Origin: Thozetella sp. PMI_491
Lineage: Eukaryota; Ascomycota; Sordariomycetes; Chaetosphaeriales; Chaetosphaeriaceae
Length of the DNA: 64,000 nucleotides
NCBI GenBank assembly: GCA_021432635.1
Contig: MU270038.1
Coordinates: 620,001 to 684,000, forward strand
Reading direction: 5' to 3'
Within the stretch, counting starts at the first letter, position 1. Each line of letters starts with the position of its first letter. The notes under the pieces were generated by a model. The model made no database searches and was not told where the DNA came from. It worked only from the letters and a program-made list of their open reading frames with translations. Shown here one piece after another: positions 49,201 to 62,265 of this stretch. The translations under genes and the position numbers were made by a program.

Positions 49201-50373
49201 CGACCAGAAAGCCTCCTCATGTCGGCCGTTCTGTATGAGCACGGCATGGCTGCAGTCGCGGCTCGAGTTGGGGAAGAGAATGGATGTTGTCCACAGTGCG
49301 CTAATGTCGTCGTCGGCCATGTGGCTGCCGGGGTCGTAGTAGGGTGCTGTGAGGATGACCGTGTTCGGCTGCGACGTGTGGATTGTCGTCCCCAGGATCT
49401 GGGTTCCGTCCAGCGAGAAGGCCAATGCGTCGACCGCGTCGCACTTGACAGCTCTCCGGTCCGTCGCGAGGCCGCCGGAGCTCAGGGATGAGACCTCGAT
49501 CCCGCCCTGGTAGGCAGCGGCTAGGACGGAGCCGCAGGGAGACAGGGCGATGGCGCGGGGGCTATGGTCCAGGATGAGCGACTGCGTTCGCTTTGGTGGG
49601 ACGGCGGTGAGGTCATAGATGTCAACCTGCATCTCGGTCAGGAGCACGGCGAGCATCGATCCATTGTCGGTTATACATGTCGCGGCCGGGCGGCGTAGTA
49701 TCTTGAGCTCCCTCTTGACCTCGATGTCGGCCCCCTGAACATCTAATACATAGATTCGCGACGAGTTGTACGCAAGGATGTGGTGGCCACGGGGGGATGG
49801 GCTGAATTGGATCCCCTCCCCACCTGGGCAAGACGATGAACTGATGGAATTGGATATGACCTTGATGACAGTACGTTGGGGTCGTAGGTAGGCCGCAAAG
49901 AGGTTCCGCTTGACTTCGCGGGCAAAGAGACGTCGAAGCTCAGGCAGTTGGTCCTCGGTGGCCTTAGGCGCGCGTCCGCCATGGCTCATAGAATACGACG
50001 GGCAGTTCGCGAGGTGGTGGGCGTAGAGATGGGCCTGCTGGGCGACGCTTCTCCATTTGGAATTGAGGAGGGCCAGCGACGCGAAGCCACTAGGGTCGGT
50101 CGCCTGTAGAATCCTACACCACGTAGTTATTCGATTAGAAAAGTCCAGTTCAAAATGAATAAGAGAGCCAGAGAGAGGGTCCAGATTCCTCCGATGGGCT
50201 CAAAGCGCGAAGCATCTTTTGCAAGTAGGAAAAGGGGGAGGCACTCACTGCTGAATGATCTCGTCGGGCAAGCGATCGAACGCCGGCAGGACTGGACTGT
50301 CGTCGTCGGGCATGATGATGGGCGGCTTCTCGATCGAGGACCGTCGGGGCTCGGCGGCATCGATTGTTGCCAT
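46264..50373 (-). CDS. Large F-box protein with beta-propeller-like region and C-terminal CaaX box
   Basis: Exons 50373-50249 and 50113-46264, 1324 residues, with a 135-nt intron inside the F-box. The join gives FDRLPDEIIQQILQATD and then LALLNSKWRSVAQQAHLY, an F-box at about residues 30-75 that should bind Skp1. Residues about 120-500 hold repeated beta-strand units (HHILAYNSSRIYVLDV, AIALSPCGSVLAAAYQGG, ALAFSLDGTQILGTT) like a WD40-type propeller, the likely substrate-binding part. Residues about 600-1200 are disordered, rich in Pro/Ala/Ser, with a Gln/His tract near 1045-1070. The C-terminus is basic (RRGWTGRRQKSKRGKKSK), then ends KCTMM, a CaaX prenylation motif. The substrate is unknown. 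Confidence 0.87.
46911..46983. repeat. CAG/CAC-type repeat encoding a Gln/His tract
   Basis: Imperfect trinucleotide array (plus strand ctg, gtg, ttg units) that encodes on the minus strand a mixed Gln/His/Asn tract of about 25 residues in the F-box protein. It is a likely site of length variation. Confidence 0.9.
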
Positions 50374-53347
50374 GTCGAAAAGCGATCCGACCAGGAACGT
50401 TTACGACGGCAGGTGTGCGATGGCGAGGTTCATGTTCTGTCGATGCTGTGTGTGCCCGTCTGTTCTGGCGTGCGACAGTGAAGCCCTGGATCGAGCGAGC
50501 GCTGGACGGGGGGTTTGCAGGAATGGGGCGGCCGACTGGAAAAAGTGTAATGTACCTAAATGGCTGCTGGCCGAATCCGAGTTGCAGCAGAGCCTAGCGG
50601 CGAAGCAGTGACAACGACTTCTGTATTGGTCGAGTCTGCGTAAGCCACTAACCGCTGCGAGCCGGACCCCGTCCAGGGCGCTCTAGGCTAGCTAGTCTTG
50701 GGGTCCTGATATTTTTTTTCTCCGTCTCTCTCTCTCTCCGTCCCTTCCTTCTTAGCACAGCTGGAGCCTAGGGCAGCTTGAGAATGCTTCGTAAGGGAAA
50801 AAAAAGAGGGCCCAGGGACGGGGGGTTCTGCGCTCTGATGATGACACTGGTGCCTAGACCCGGGGATTGGGCGCTCGTACAGGACAATACAAACCAGGGC
50901 CCTGTCAGAACTTAAAGCATGACAGGCAACGCAGAGGGGACCTTGGACCAGCCCAAGACGGAGCCTCCTTTCAGCTCGTGAGTGGAAAGAAGAAGGGGAA
51001 AAGAGAGGCCTTCGTTCACCCAGCCGTTGCTTCCCCTCCCCCCCCTCTCTCTCTCCCGGCGGCCTTTTGTTGGCTTTGGTCTTTGTTACAATTACACGAA
51101 GTGCAGCACAAGCGGCGTCTGCCCCGCTAGTAATGGACTCCGGTTGGGCAACAGCAAGTGCCGGGGCGGCGTGGAGGGAGGACGACTGCTACACAGTAGG
51201 TCTCTTTTGAGAGAGCCCTCCCCCCCTCCTTTAGGATATGTTTCCCAGTCCCAGCGCGCCGTGGTCCTCACACTTGTACGCACTTGCACGCACTTGCCCA
51301 CACCTGCACACACACACACACTCACACTCTTAGTCATCTTCTGGTGGCACCAAATGGCCTTGCACAGCCCGGCAGCTCATGGTGCCGCATTGTTTCCCAC
51401 GCCGAGACGCACTGGGGAACGCACTCCGTTGGCGGTCCCCGTCTAACTTCCCGGTTCCAGCACCGACTACAGTAGAAGGGTGTGAGTGTGAGTGGGGGCG
51501 CTAGATGGGTCCCAATTGCACTGTCGAGCTGCTAGGGGCTTTGAAGTCAATAGCGACTGAGGCTGGCTGTTGGCATCCGTGAGTAAGGAGATGGCAGCTA
51601 TTGGCAGCGAAAGGAGGAAAAGGTCAGCTTGGGCTGGGATGCTGGCCCGTTCGGCGTCTTGGCAGGCTCTCGCCACCACGATACGGAGCAAAAAACCATC
51701 ACTTTGCGGCGTGCCTGCGGGTTTAATCAATTGATCAATTGTCAACTTGGAGGAGGGTGCTTGGCTGTGGTGTTTCACCCCCCGGTCTTGCAATGTTTTT
51801 GTTTCTTCCCGTCGTGGTGCCGTATAAAGTCGACAATTCATTTCGATCGAGGCCCGATTTGATGTACGCAGCCGCCTCCGGTCTCAGGGCATCAGCACAC
51901 TTGAATGCGGCCCGTAGTCCGGCCTGTCCTGCCTGTCCTGCTGTCTGTCTAGCAATATAGCAATCTAGCAATCTGGCAATCAATCTGGCAATGCTGATCT
52001 GGCTGGCCTGATGGATGGCCTCGTCTCGTTTTCGCCCTCGGCCAATTAGGGGCTCTCCAAGAGGCAGCCGGAGGCCCAACCACGCGGGCACACGGGCAGC
52101 ACCCGACGTGCTGACGCAGCCTCCTCGCACAATCTCACCCCAACTTGGAGGGGCAACATCGAGCCTTTCTCAGCCACCGGGTGAGCCTGCGCGAGATCCT
52201 CCAATGGAGCGTGCTATTTTTGTCGCTGGACGGACCCGGCGCCACCAACGAGAGCCGCCACCAGCAGGTCTCCGTGGGTCCCGCACCTGCAGAAGTGGCC
52301 CGGCGGCGGCAGCACGCCGAGGGCAAAGCCGTCGTTGTTCCCGCGAGCGTTTCTCAGCGCTGTCTCGGGGGCCGCCTGTACTGTATGTGCATGTACTGTA
52401 CCTCCCAACCCCAAGGCGCTACATGCCTGCGCGTCTCTTTGCAACCCACCAGCCGAAGCTGCTTCCTTCGACCCCCCCCCCCCCCCCGGGACGCTTGCAA
52501 ACCCTTCTGGAGCCGTTCTCATCGCGATAAGAAGCTTTGTCATCGCCCCCCCCCCCCCCCCCCGTGAGATGGCGTGCTCCATGCTGTCGGACTCCTGTCC
52601 GCACTAGCCAGGATACTGATAGCCGTCGGCTGCATCGTCCGCTCTTGGGAGTGTTCAGGGCCGCCCCGTCAGTAAGATTGCCCGTAAGCAGGATTTGTTT
52701 ACTCGCACGTAGTGAGGAGTAACCAGCTTACCTCATGCGCATGGGGATAATTACGAGTCAGCCTATCAGGAGGAACCTGCATCATGACTATAGAGTTTTG
52801 TGTTTGTGCCAACTGGAGAGCCAACTGTCAATAGATAGATGCTTCGTACGGGGATACTCCTCTGGTTCAGTAGCGAGCCGTCTCAACCGTCATGAGCCAG
52901 CTGGAACAAGATACTCCGTATAAAATGACTAGTGCGCACGTCTTATGGCCCCCGGTTCTCGAGACTCGGAATTTCGTATGTCCTGTATCCCATGAATCCT
53001 ACCCAGAACCGACAGGATCGTCCTTTTACCAAGAGGTTACGTAGGGCTGCGAATTTACATACCTACAGCTTCCGAGAGGGCGAAACAAATTGTAGTCATG
53101 TAACCCTATCCCCTCCCAAGAACGGTTTAATGGGACCCACTCGAGCTTGACGCGGTCTATCCTTGTCAAGGTGCGTGACATGCGCGCCCTTGAGGAGCTC
53201 GGATCAAGCAGGGGAGGGGGTTCGTCAAAAGACGAGCAGAAACCTCAATTGCACTGCAAACCAACCTGAATCAAGCCAATGCGCAGCAAGCTGTCGGCAT
53301 CCCCGCGAGTAGCCAGAAGATCGCTTCATTTCCCACTCTAACCCATC
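50374..53347. other. Intergenic, about 3 kb, simple repeats and poly-C tracts
   Basis: The flanking genes diverge, so both promoters lie here. Contents visible: a T run and TCTC repeat at about 50708-50740, a CACA-type repeat at about 51270-51328, a short repeat of the type tagcaatctggcaat at about 51953-51995, and two poly-C tracts at 52472-52487 and 52546-52563. Open frames of up to 171 codons overlap on both strands and show no domain. Confidence 0.55.
52472..52563. repeat. Pair of poly-C tracts (16 and 18 C)
   Basis: Homopolymer C runs at 52472-52487 and 52546-52563, 58 bp apart, in the non-coding region upstream of apn1. The complementary strand is poly-G and could form G-quadruplex or related structures. 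Confidence 0.85.
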
Positions 53348-54671
53348 ATGCCGCCCGCAAAGCGCAAGTCCGTAATCAAGGACGAGGACCCCGTCGATGT
53401 CAAGAAGCCGGCTACAAAGAAGCAGAAGACCAAGGTCGGGAAGCACGACGACAATATGCCCCTCGCCGAGAGGACGGCCGTCTCTTCTCTGAAGAAGGCC
53501 ATGTACATTGGCGCCCATGTGAGCGGTGCAGGAGGTACGTCCGCACAAACTCTCCTCTAAAAGCGAAATCTACCGGAAGCACACGCTTACACAGCTCCTC
53601 TTACTGTTCAGGAGTGCATAACTCGATCGAGAATGCATCCAACATCGGCGCCAATGCCTTCGCCCTCTTCCTCAAGTCCCAGCGGAAATGGACGAGCCCG
53701 CCCCTGGCCCCAGAGGCAAAGGACCAGTTCCACGCGCTGGCGAAGCAGCACAAATACGACGCCGCCCGTCATGTCCTCCCACACGGCTCATACTTGGTCA
53801 ACCTGGCGCAGACCGACAAATCGAAGGCGGACCAGGCATATGACAACTTTGTCGATGATCTCGAGCGCTGCGAGGCGCTCGGCATTAAGCTCTACAACTT
53901 CCACCCCGGCTCGTCCGGCGGCGAGACCAAGGAGAGCGCGATCACGCGAATCGCCCAGCAGCTCAACAAGTCGCACAAGGCCACCAAGTCGGTCATTACT
54001 GTGGTAGAAAACATGTGTGGCCACGGCAATATCATCGGCGCGACATGGGAAGAGCTCCGGGACATTATCAAACAGGTTGACGACAAGAGCCGGGTCGGCA
54101 TCTGCATCGATACATGCCACGCCTTTGCGGCTGGGTACGATTTGCGCACCCCAGAGGCGTTCAAGAAAACCATGGAAGATTTCGACAAGATCGTGGGCCT
54201 AAAGTATCTCAAAGCGCTGCACTGTAAGCACCCTCGCACCGAGGCGTACCCGAGAATGTAGCCCGACAGGCGACGCTAACCACGGGGACAGTGAATGATA
54301 GCAAGGCGCCGTTCGGCTCCCATCGCGATTTGCACGCCAATATCGGGACTGGATTCCTGGGACTGCAAGCGTTTCACAACGTGATGAACTACGAGCCGTT
54401 CCAAGACCTGCCCATGGTCCTCGAGACGCCCATAGACGAGAAGAACGCTGACGGCAAGACGGTGGAGAACAAGCAGATATGGGCTGACGAGATCAAGCTC
54501 CTGGAGAGCCTCATTGATCAAGACCCGGAGAGCGAGGAGTTCCAGGCCAAGGCGGCCGAGCTAGAGAAGCAAGGGGATGCAGAACGCAAGAAGATCCAGG
54601 CCCAGGTAGACAAGAAGGGCGAGAAGGACGCGAAGAAGGGAGCCAAAGCAGCGAAGGGAAAGAAGAAGTAA
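53348..54671 (+). CDS. apn1: AP endonuclease Apn1 (endonuclease IV family)
   Basis: Exons 53348-53534, 53612-54223 and 54292-54671, 392 residues. A Lys-rich N-terminus (PAKRKS, KKPATKKQKTK) can serve as a nuclear signal. The TIM-barrel endonuclease IV core follows. Metal-site segments are all present: AHVSGAGG, YNFHPGS, VVENMCGHG, CIDTCHAFAAGYD, LNDSKAPFGSHRDLH and VLETP, holding the His/Glu/Asp ligands of the three-zinc site. The second join completes LNDSK. A Lys-rich C-terminal extension (KKGAKAAKGKKK) extends beyond the bacterial length. The enzyme cuts DNA 5' to abasic sites and trims blocked 3' ends in base excision repair, in the nucleus and perhaps mitochondria. It converges on bub1 with 252 bp between stops. 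Confidence 0.95.
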
Positions 54672-54923
54672 ACAAGAGAGCAGCAAGGCAAATATTAAGG
54701 AGGGCTGAGCCCCTGTATTGCGTGTATGATATCGTAGCAAAGGGGGGGTGGGGGTATGTGTAAACAAGAAAAGATGCGCTCTATGCGACACACGCCAAAT
54801 AAACGCCTCGTTAATGGTCCATCCCGTCATAACCAGGATGCAGTCAACACATATGCGAGCACGGCAGCGTATTGCGCAGTCTCCAAGTTCAATCCACCGG
54901 CGCGCGCACCACCTCGCCGCCTC

Positions 54924-57900
54924 TCACCGTCTCCCCTTGGCCCAAGCCTCAACCTTGGCCATCAGACTCCGAAGGCCGACCCCCCGCTCGCAGTTCGCCT
55001 CCAGCCATGCCTCCATCCTTTCGCGCACGCCACGCATGGTCCGCAGCACCGGCATCCGCGCGCCGTCCTCGTCGCCGACGAACTGGCCCGGGTTGAGCAG
55101 CACGTCGAAACAGTCGCCCCAGATGTCGGCCTGCCAGTACCGCTTCAGGCTCTCGCGAATCTTGTAGCGCCGGCTCGTGCCCAGAGCACCAGCGTCGCTC
55201 CGCACCGTTTCGATGTAGCGCCCGAAGAGCAGACAGTGCACGATGCCGGCGAGCCCGTGGTAGTCGATCTGCCAAGTCCACGGCCGGCCCTCGCGCATCT
55301 CGGCGCAGTCCTGCGCAGTCGTCTTCCAGTCGGCGACAAACTGCACGTCGGGCGTGAAGGCGCGCATGTCGATGGCGCGGCCAAAGTCAATCAGAGTCAC
55401 CCCGCGCGCCGCCCATCCGCCAGCACCGTCTGCCCGCCACGCGCCCGAGAGCGGCGACTGCTGGTCCCCGCCCGCGCCGCCGGTGATGCCGTCGAGCCGG
55501 AGCAGACAGTTATCTGCCTTGAGGTCACCGTGCAGGATCTGCTTCGCGTGAAGCGCCTCCACGGTCCGGAAGAGCTCAACCGTGAAGAACATAGCAAGCG
55601 TCTCCTCCATGACTCCAGAAGGCTCTGCGCGGAAGAGGTTGACCACGTCGAGGAGCGTACCGTGCGGGTGATACGGCAGCAGCAGGAAACCATCGTCTTG
55701 ATAAAGGTGCATCTCCAAGGCCGCCGAGAGAGAGGCGGTAGCGCGGTGGTGCGAGCCGAGACGAGCGTGCGACAACCGCATCATGTGGAACTCCCACGGC
55801 GTCGGGGGCATCTCCATCTTGAGGGCCTCCAAGGCGCCGCGCCGGTGGTGGGCAGAGGCAAACGCGCCCTTGCCCATCATGGCTACTGGCGAGTTCTCGT
55901 CATTCTCGCTGGTAGCAGCCTCGCCATCATCAGGGTGCGAGTTCTCAACCAGATAGACGGGAGCGAAGGCACCAGCACCGAGCTCCTTCCGGATCGAATA
56001 TTCCCTCTCCGTGTCGGGGAACTGAACCGTTACTTGGGTTGCTAGCGTGCCCGTCTTGTCCGTGCTGTTCCTGCCGGCCTTCGACAGCGCCTTGGCGTGC
56101 TTGCGAATCTCGGTGCCCTTCTCGCACTTCTCGTCGCGGTGGTCGTAGAAGCCCTCGTACGACGAGAGCGGAGGCTGCATGCTAGCGAGAATCGCATCCC
56201 GAACGCTATCGTCAATCGGGTTGCATTGTGACTCTTTGATAATAGGACCTTTTGGTGGCACAACCTTAGCCGTCAGTGCCTTCGGCGCGAGAGGCTTCGA
56301 CTTCTGAAGCAGCGGCTGGGCAATCTTGCCCTTGGGCGACCGCTCGCTCACCACCTCTCGCAAGGGGCTGCTGAGCGGCTCGAGGTCGAGGTTGTCGTCT
56401 GCTTCCTCATCCTCGTCCTCGTCATCTCGAATGGGGGGCAGGCCGTCATCCCTCTTGCTGGGAGTTCTGGCGTGTATGTCCTGCTCATAGTCCGGTGTGA
56501 CGTCCAGCGACGTCTCCGTCCTCTCCGTAATCGGGGTCATGAACGGCAGGCGGTTGTTGGCCACCTCGAACGGGTCCCTATACGGCCGCGTCGGGGGTTC
56601 ATAATCCTCTGGCGGGATCGGCACGAACACCGTCCTGGTCTTTGGCTGCATGTTCTCATGAACCGGCGTCTCTATTTCCTCTTCCTCCTCTTCTCCCTCC
56701 GGAAGAGCGCTGGAAGGTTCCGAGTCATGAACATCGATCAAGTCGGAGACTTGAGTATCATCCTGCTCCTGGCCATCGCCGATCTGGGGGATGTGTTTGC
56801 GGGTTGAAAAGTCGGACCATTCACTAACGCTCTTCACATCTGAGGTCTCGTCCTCCACGTGTGCATCAATGTCCTCTTCCTCTTCGTCGTCTCCTGCTTC
56901 GCTGACGGATATGTTTCGGGTCGTCATTGTGCTCTCCCCCCCGCTAGTGTAGTCGTCCGTCTCGTAGTCATCATCGCCAAGGAGACCTTCCTCTTCTTGA
57001 GGGGGCTTGATGGGGGCATTGAATATATCGTATATGTCGTCTGTTGCCGCCTTAGTGTGCATCGTCATCGTCGGCTCCGAGGTGTGCTTCTTCTTGAGCA
57101 GCTTGGGGCGCGACGGCGAGTCCAGCTTGGCTTTGACTAAGATTTGTTAGCCGCTGCACCACCGTGTTCTGCAGTGTAAACATGTGCGCACTTATTTGTG
57201 TCTCGTTCACCTCGATCACCTTCTTCTTCTTGGGCTTGGTGGTCTTTGGGAGGATGGGAGCGCCATTCTCATCCAATCTTACAACGTCTACAACATCATG
57301 GTGGACGACAAGCTTCTGCGAGACATTCTCAGCCAACATGTCCACATCGTGGCGGCGGTTCTCGTCCATTGGCAGGGCGGGAGCGGCCTCGTCTTCCCAT
57401 GTCTGATCTAGCCAGCCACGGTTGGCAGCCCAAACCTCCTCGAAGCTAAGCTCAGTACCAGGCTCGTCAGGACTGGGGTAGACTGCTCGAAGGTCCACAA
57501 AGACACGCTCCTTCTTTCCATTCTGGTTGATCGTCACCTGCGATTGTGAGTGGTGGATGGGAATGTGCGATTTGGATAACTGCTTAGCCAGCGACTACAT
57601 ACAAAAAGCGCCAAACCGGCCGATGATTAGTCCTATAATGATCAACACAATGTTGTAGAGGAAGGGGCCAGAGCGTAGGCTCAGCTTACCGGATCCCTGA
57701 ACACAGCCATCTTGGAGGCCCCCGTCTTCTTTCCTCCCGCCTTCAGCGTCTCACCCACCCATGGCTTAGGCTCCATGACATTCTCCTTCTTGCGGTCGGC
57801 TAGCGATCCGATGCTCTCCCAACCCTTCGACTCGGTGCCGGAGGACATGGCTGGCTGGGCGGCGTCGGCGTCGGAGAAGATGGTCAGTTTTGACCGCGCG

Positions 57901-58694
57901 GGCTTCGAAGGCGCTCCGCCAACGCCACTGGTGGCCCGCGGGGCCTGGGGGTCGCGGGCAGCCGCCGCGGCCGCAAAGGGGTCGATCTTGGCCGCAAGTG
58001 CTGGCCTGACAGTTGGGAGGGCGGGCGAGGAAGGCGCGTCGTCGCCCTCTGGCTCTTGGGCCGCGCGCCTCTGCTCAAACTCCCCAAACTTGCGGACGAG
58101 TCGCTGGGGAGGGCGCGCCTCACGCTCGATGCCGAGCTTGTACACCTCCTCGGCTTGAGCCCAGCGGCCGGCGCCCTCGAGCCAGGCAGCGTATTCCTCG
58201 TAGAAGAGCGCGAGGTTCTCGCCGATGCCGTGGCGCGACAAGAAGACAAAGGTCTCGCGTGGCGCGTCCGAGAAGAACTGAATGTAGAGGACCCACAGCT
58301 TGAGGTAGCGGGGGTCGTTTTTGTACTGAGGGTGACTAACAAACGTCTTGGTCGCGCGTTCTAGGACGGTATGTAGCTGAGACTGTGGCGTGGCCTGCGC
58401 GGACGGGTAGGCATCCAGTGTCCATTGGACGTATCGCTCGTAGACGTCGAGCGGGTCGTCCGATTCGGAGAGGTTGGTAATCTCTACCTCGAACTCAGCG
58501 CGGATGTGTTCGTGGATAGTCTTGGTGTCCTGGGGGCTAGGCGCTCCCGTCGTTGCTGTTTGTTTTGGCTGGAGCGCGGGCGAGGGCGAGAACAATTGCG
58601 CGAGCTTCTTGGCGGAGCGGCCGCTTGGGATGCTCTGGATGTTCTCCTTCTGGCTCTCGATTACATCGAAGTTGATTAAGTCTCCGGGCGCCAT
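54924..58694 (-). CDS. bub1: Spindle checkpoint kinase Bub1 (Mad3/Bub1 type)
   Basis: Exons 58694-57690, 57537-57192 and 57136-54924, 1187 residues. The second intron uses a GTGCGC donor. The N-terminus carries a KEN box (16-18) and the Mad3/Bub1 TPR domain (about 65-225, with DPLDVYERYVQW). A second KEN lies at 303-305. IYDIFNAPIK (about 485) may be the GLEBS-type Bub3-binding motif. Long acidic disordered regions precede the kinase domain, which starts about 825 (KELGAGAFAPVY). It has HGDLKADN (986-993) in place of HRD, usual for Bub1, and DFG at 1034. Bub1 sits on kinetochores, phosphorylates histone H2A and recruits checkpoint proteins. Two KEN boxes on a kinase-bearing protein fit the idea that filamentous ascomycetes use one Bub1 for both Bub1 and Mad3 roles. 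Confidence 0.94.
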
Positions 58695-59381
58695 CTTGTC
58701 GGTGGTTTGGCGCGCATCAACTTGTCGTCGTCGTTGATTGTCGGGCACGAAACCAACAGCGGCCCGGCAGATGGGCAAAATATTATGGGTCGGTCGCTGG
58801 GGCAACCGAAACAGACCCACAACTGTGCGTCTCCACTTCTTCTCGCTAGGCCATGTTTCCAGCCCTGGTCTGTTCCACCCTTGCTCTTCTACCCCGCCAC
58901 TACGTCAGGGTCAGGTCGCGCCATAGGGCTCGGGATGCGCCGCTGGCTCGACCCTCCGGGCTACCGGGTGCGCTACGTCTACGTACAATCGCTCGCGTAC
59001 AATGCCTTTGATGACACAATGCCGGGATGCAAGGTCAGCTCGCTCACGGCGGGTCTGCCAGCTGCTAGCTGCTTATGCTCGCGTAGGAAGGGCGAACATA
59101 TATAAAAGGCAGGAAAGCGACCGGAGCCTTCGGGCAGGATCGAAGGCTACGGGGGCCGGGCACGAATGGGGAAGCACAAGTCTCGGGCACAGTGGCAAGC
59201 TGCATTTTCATTCTTGGTATCCCTATGTTTCCGGGCTCTAATCATGTCCCGGTGCCATTTTCTGTATTCCATAGCGCGGTCATTATCTTCATCCGAGGTC
59301 CAAACAATGTGCTAGCTGGTAAAGGTTGCCCATGGCTTCCGGATCGATCCGAGTGGGGCCACGGCTCTACGTAAAGAGACC
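58695..59381. other. Intergenic between enolase and bub1
   Basis: Both flanking genes are on the minus strand, so this is the bub1 promoter and the enolase 3' flank. Nothing else seen. Confidence 0.6.

Positions 59382-62265
<2,884 letters not shown>

Noticed and set aside
51270-52000. Repetitive stretch checked for CRISPR-like or transposon structure
   Set aside because: Only CACA-type and short tagcaatc repeats without regular spacers, terminal repeats or a transposase; CRISPR is also not expected in a fungal nucleus.
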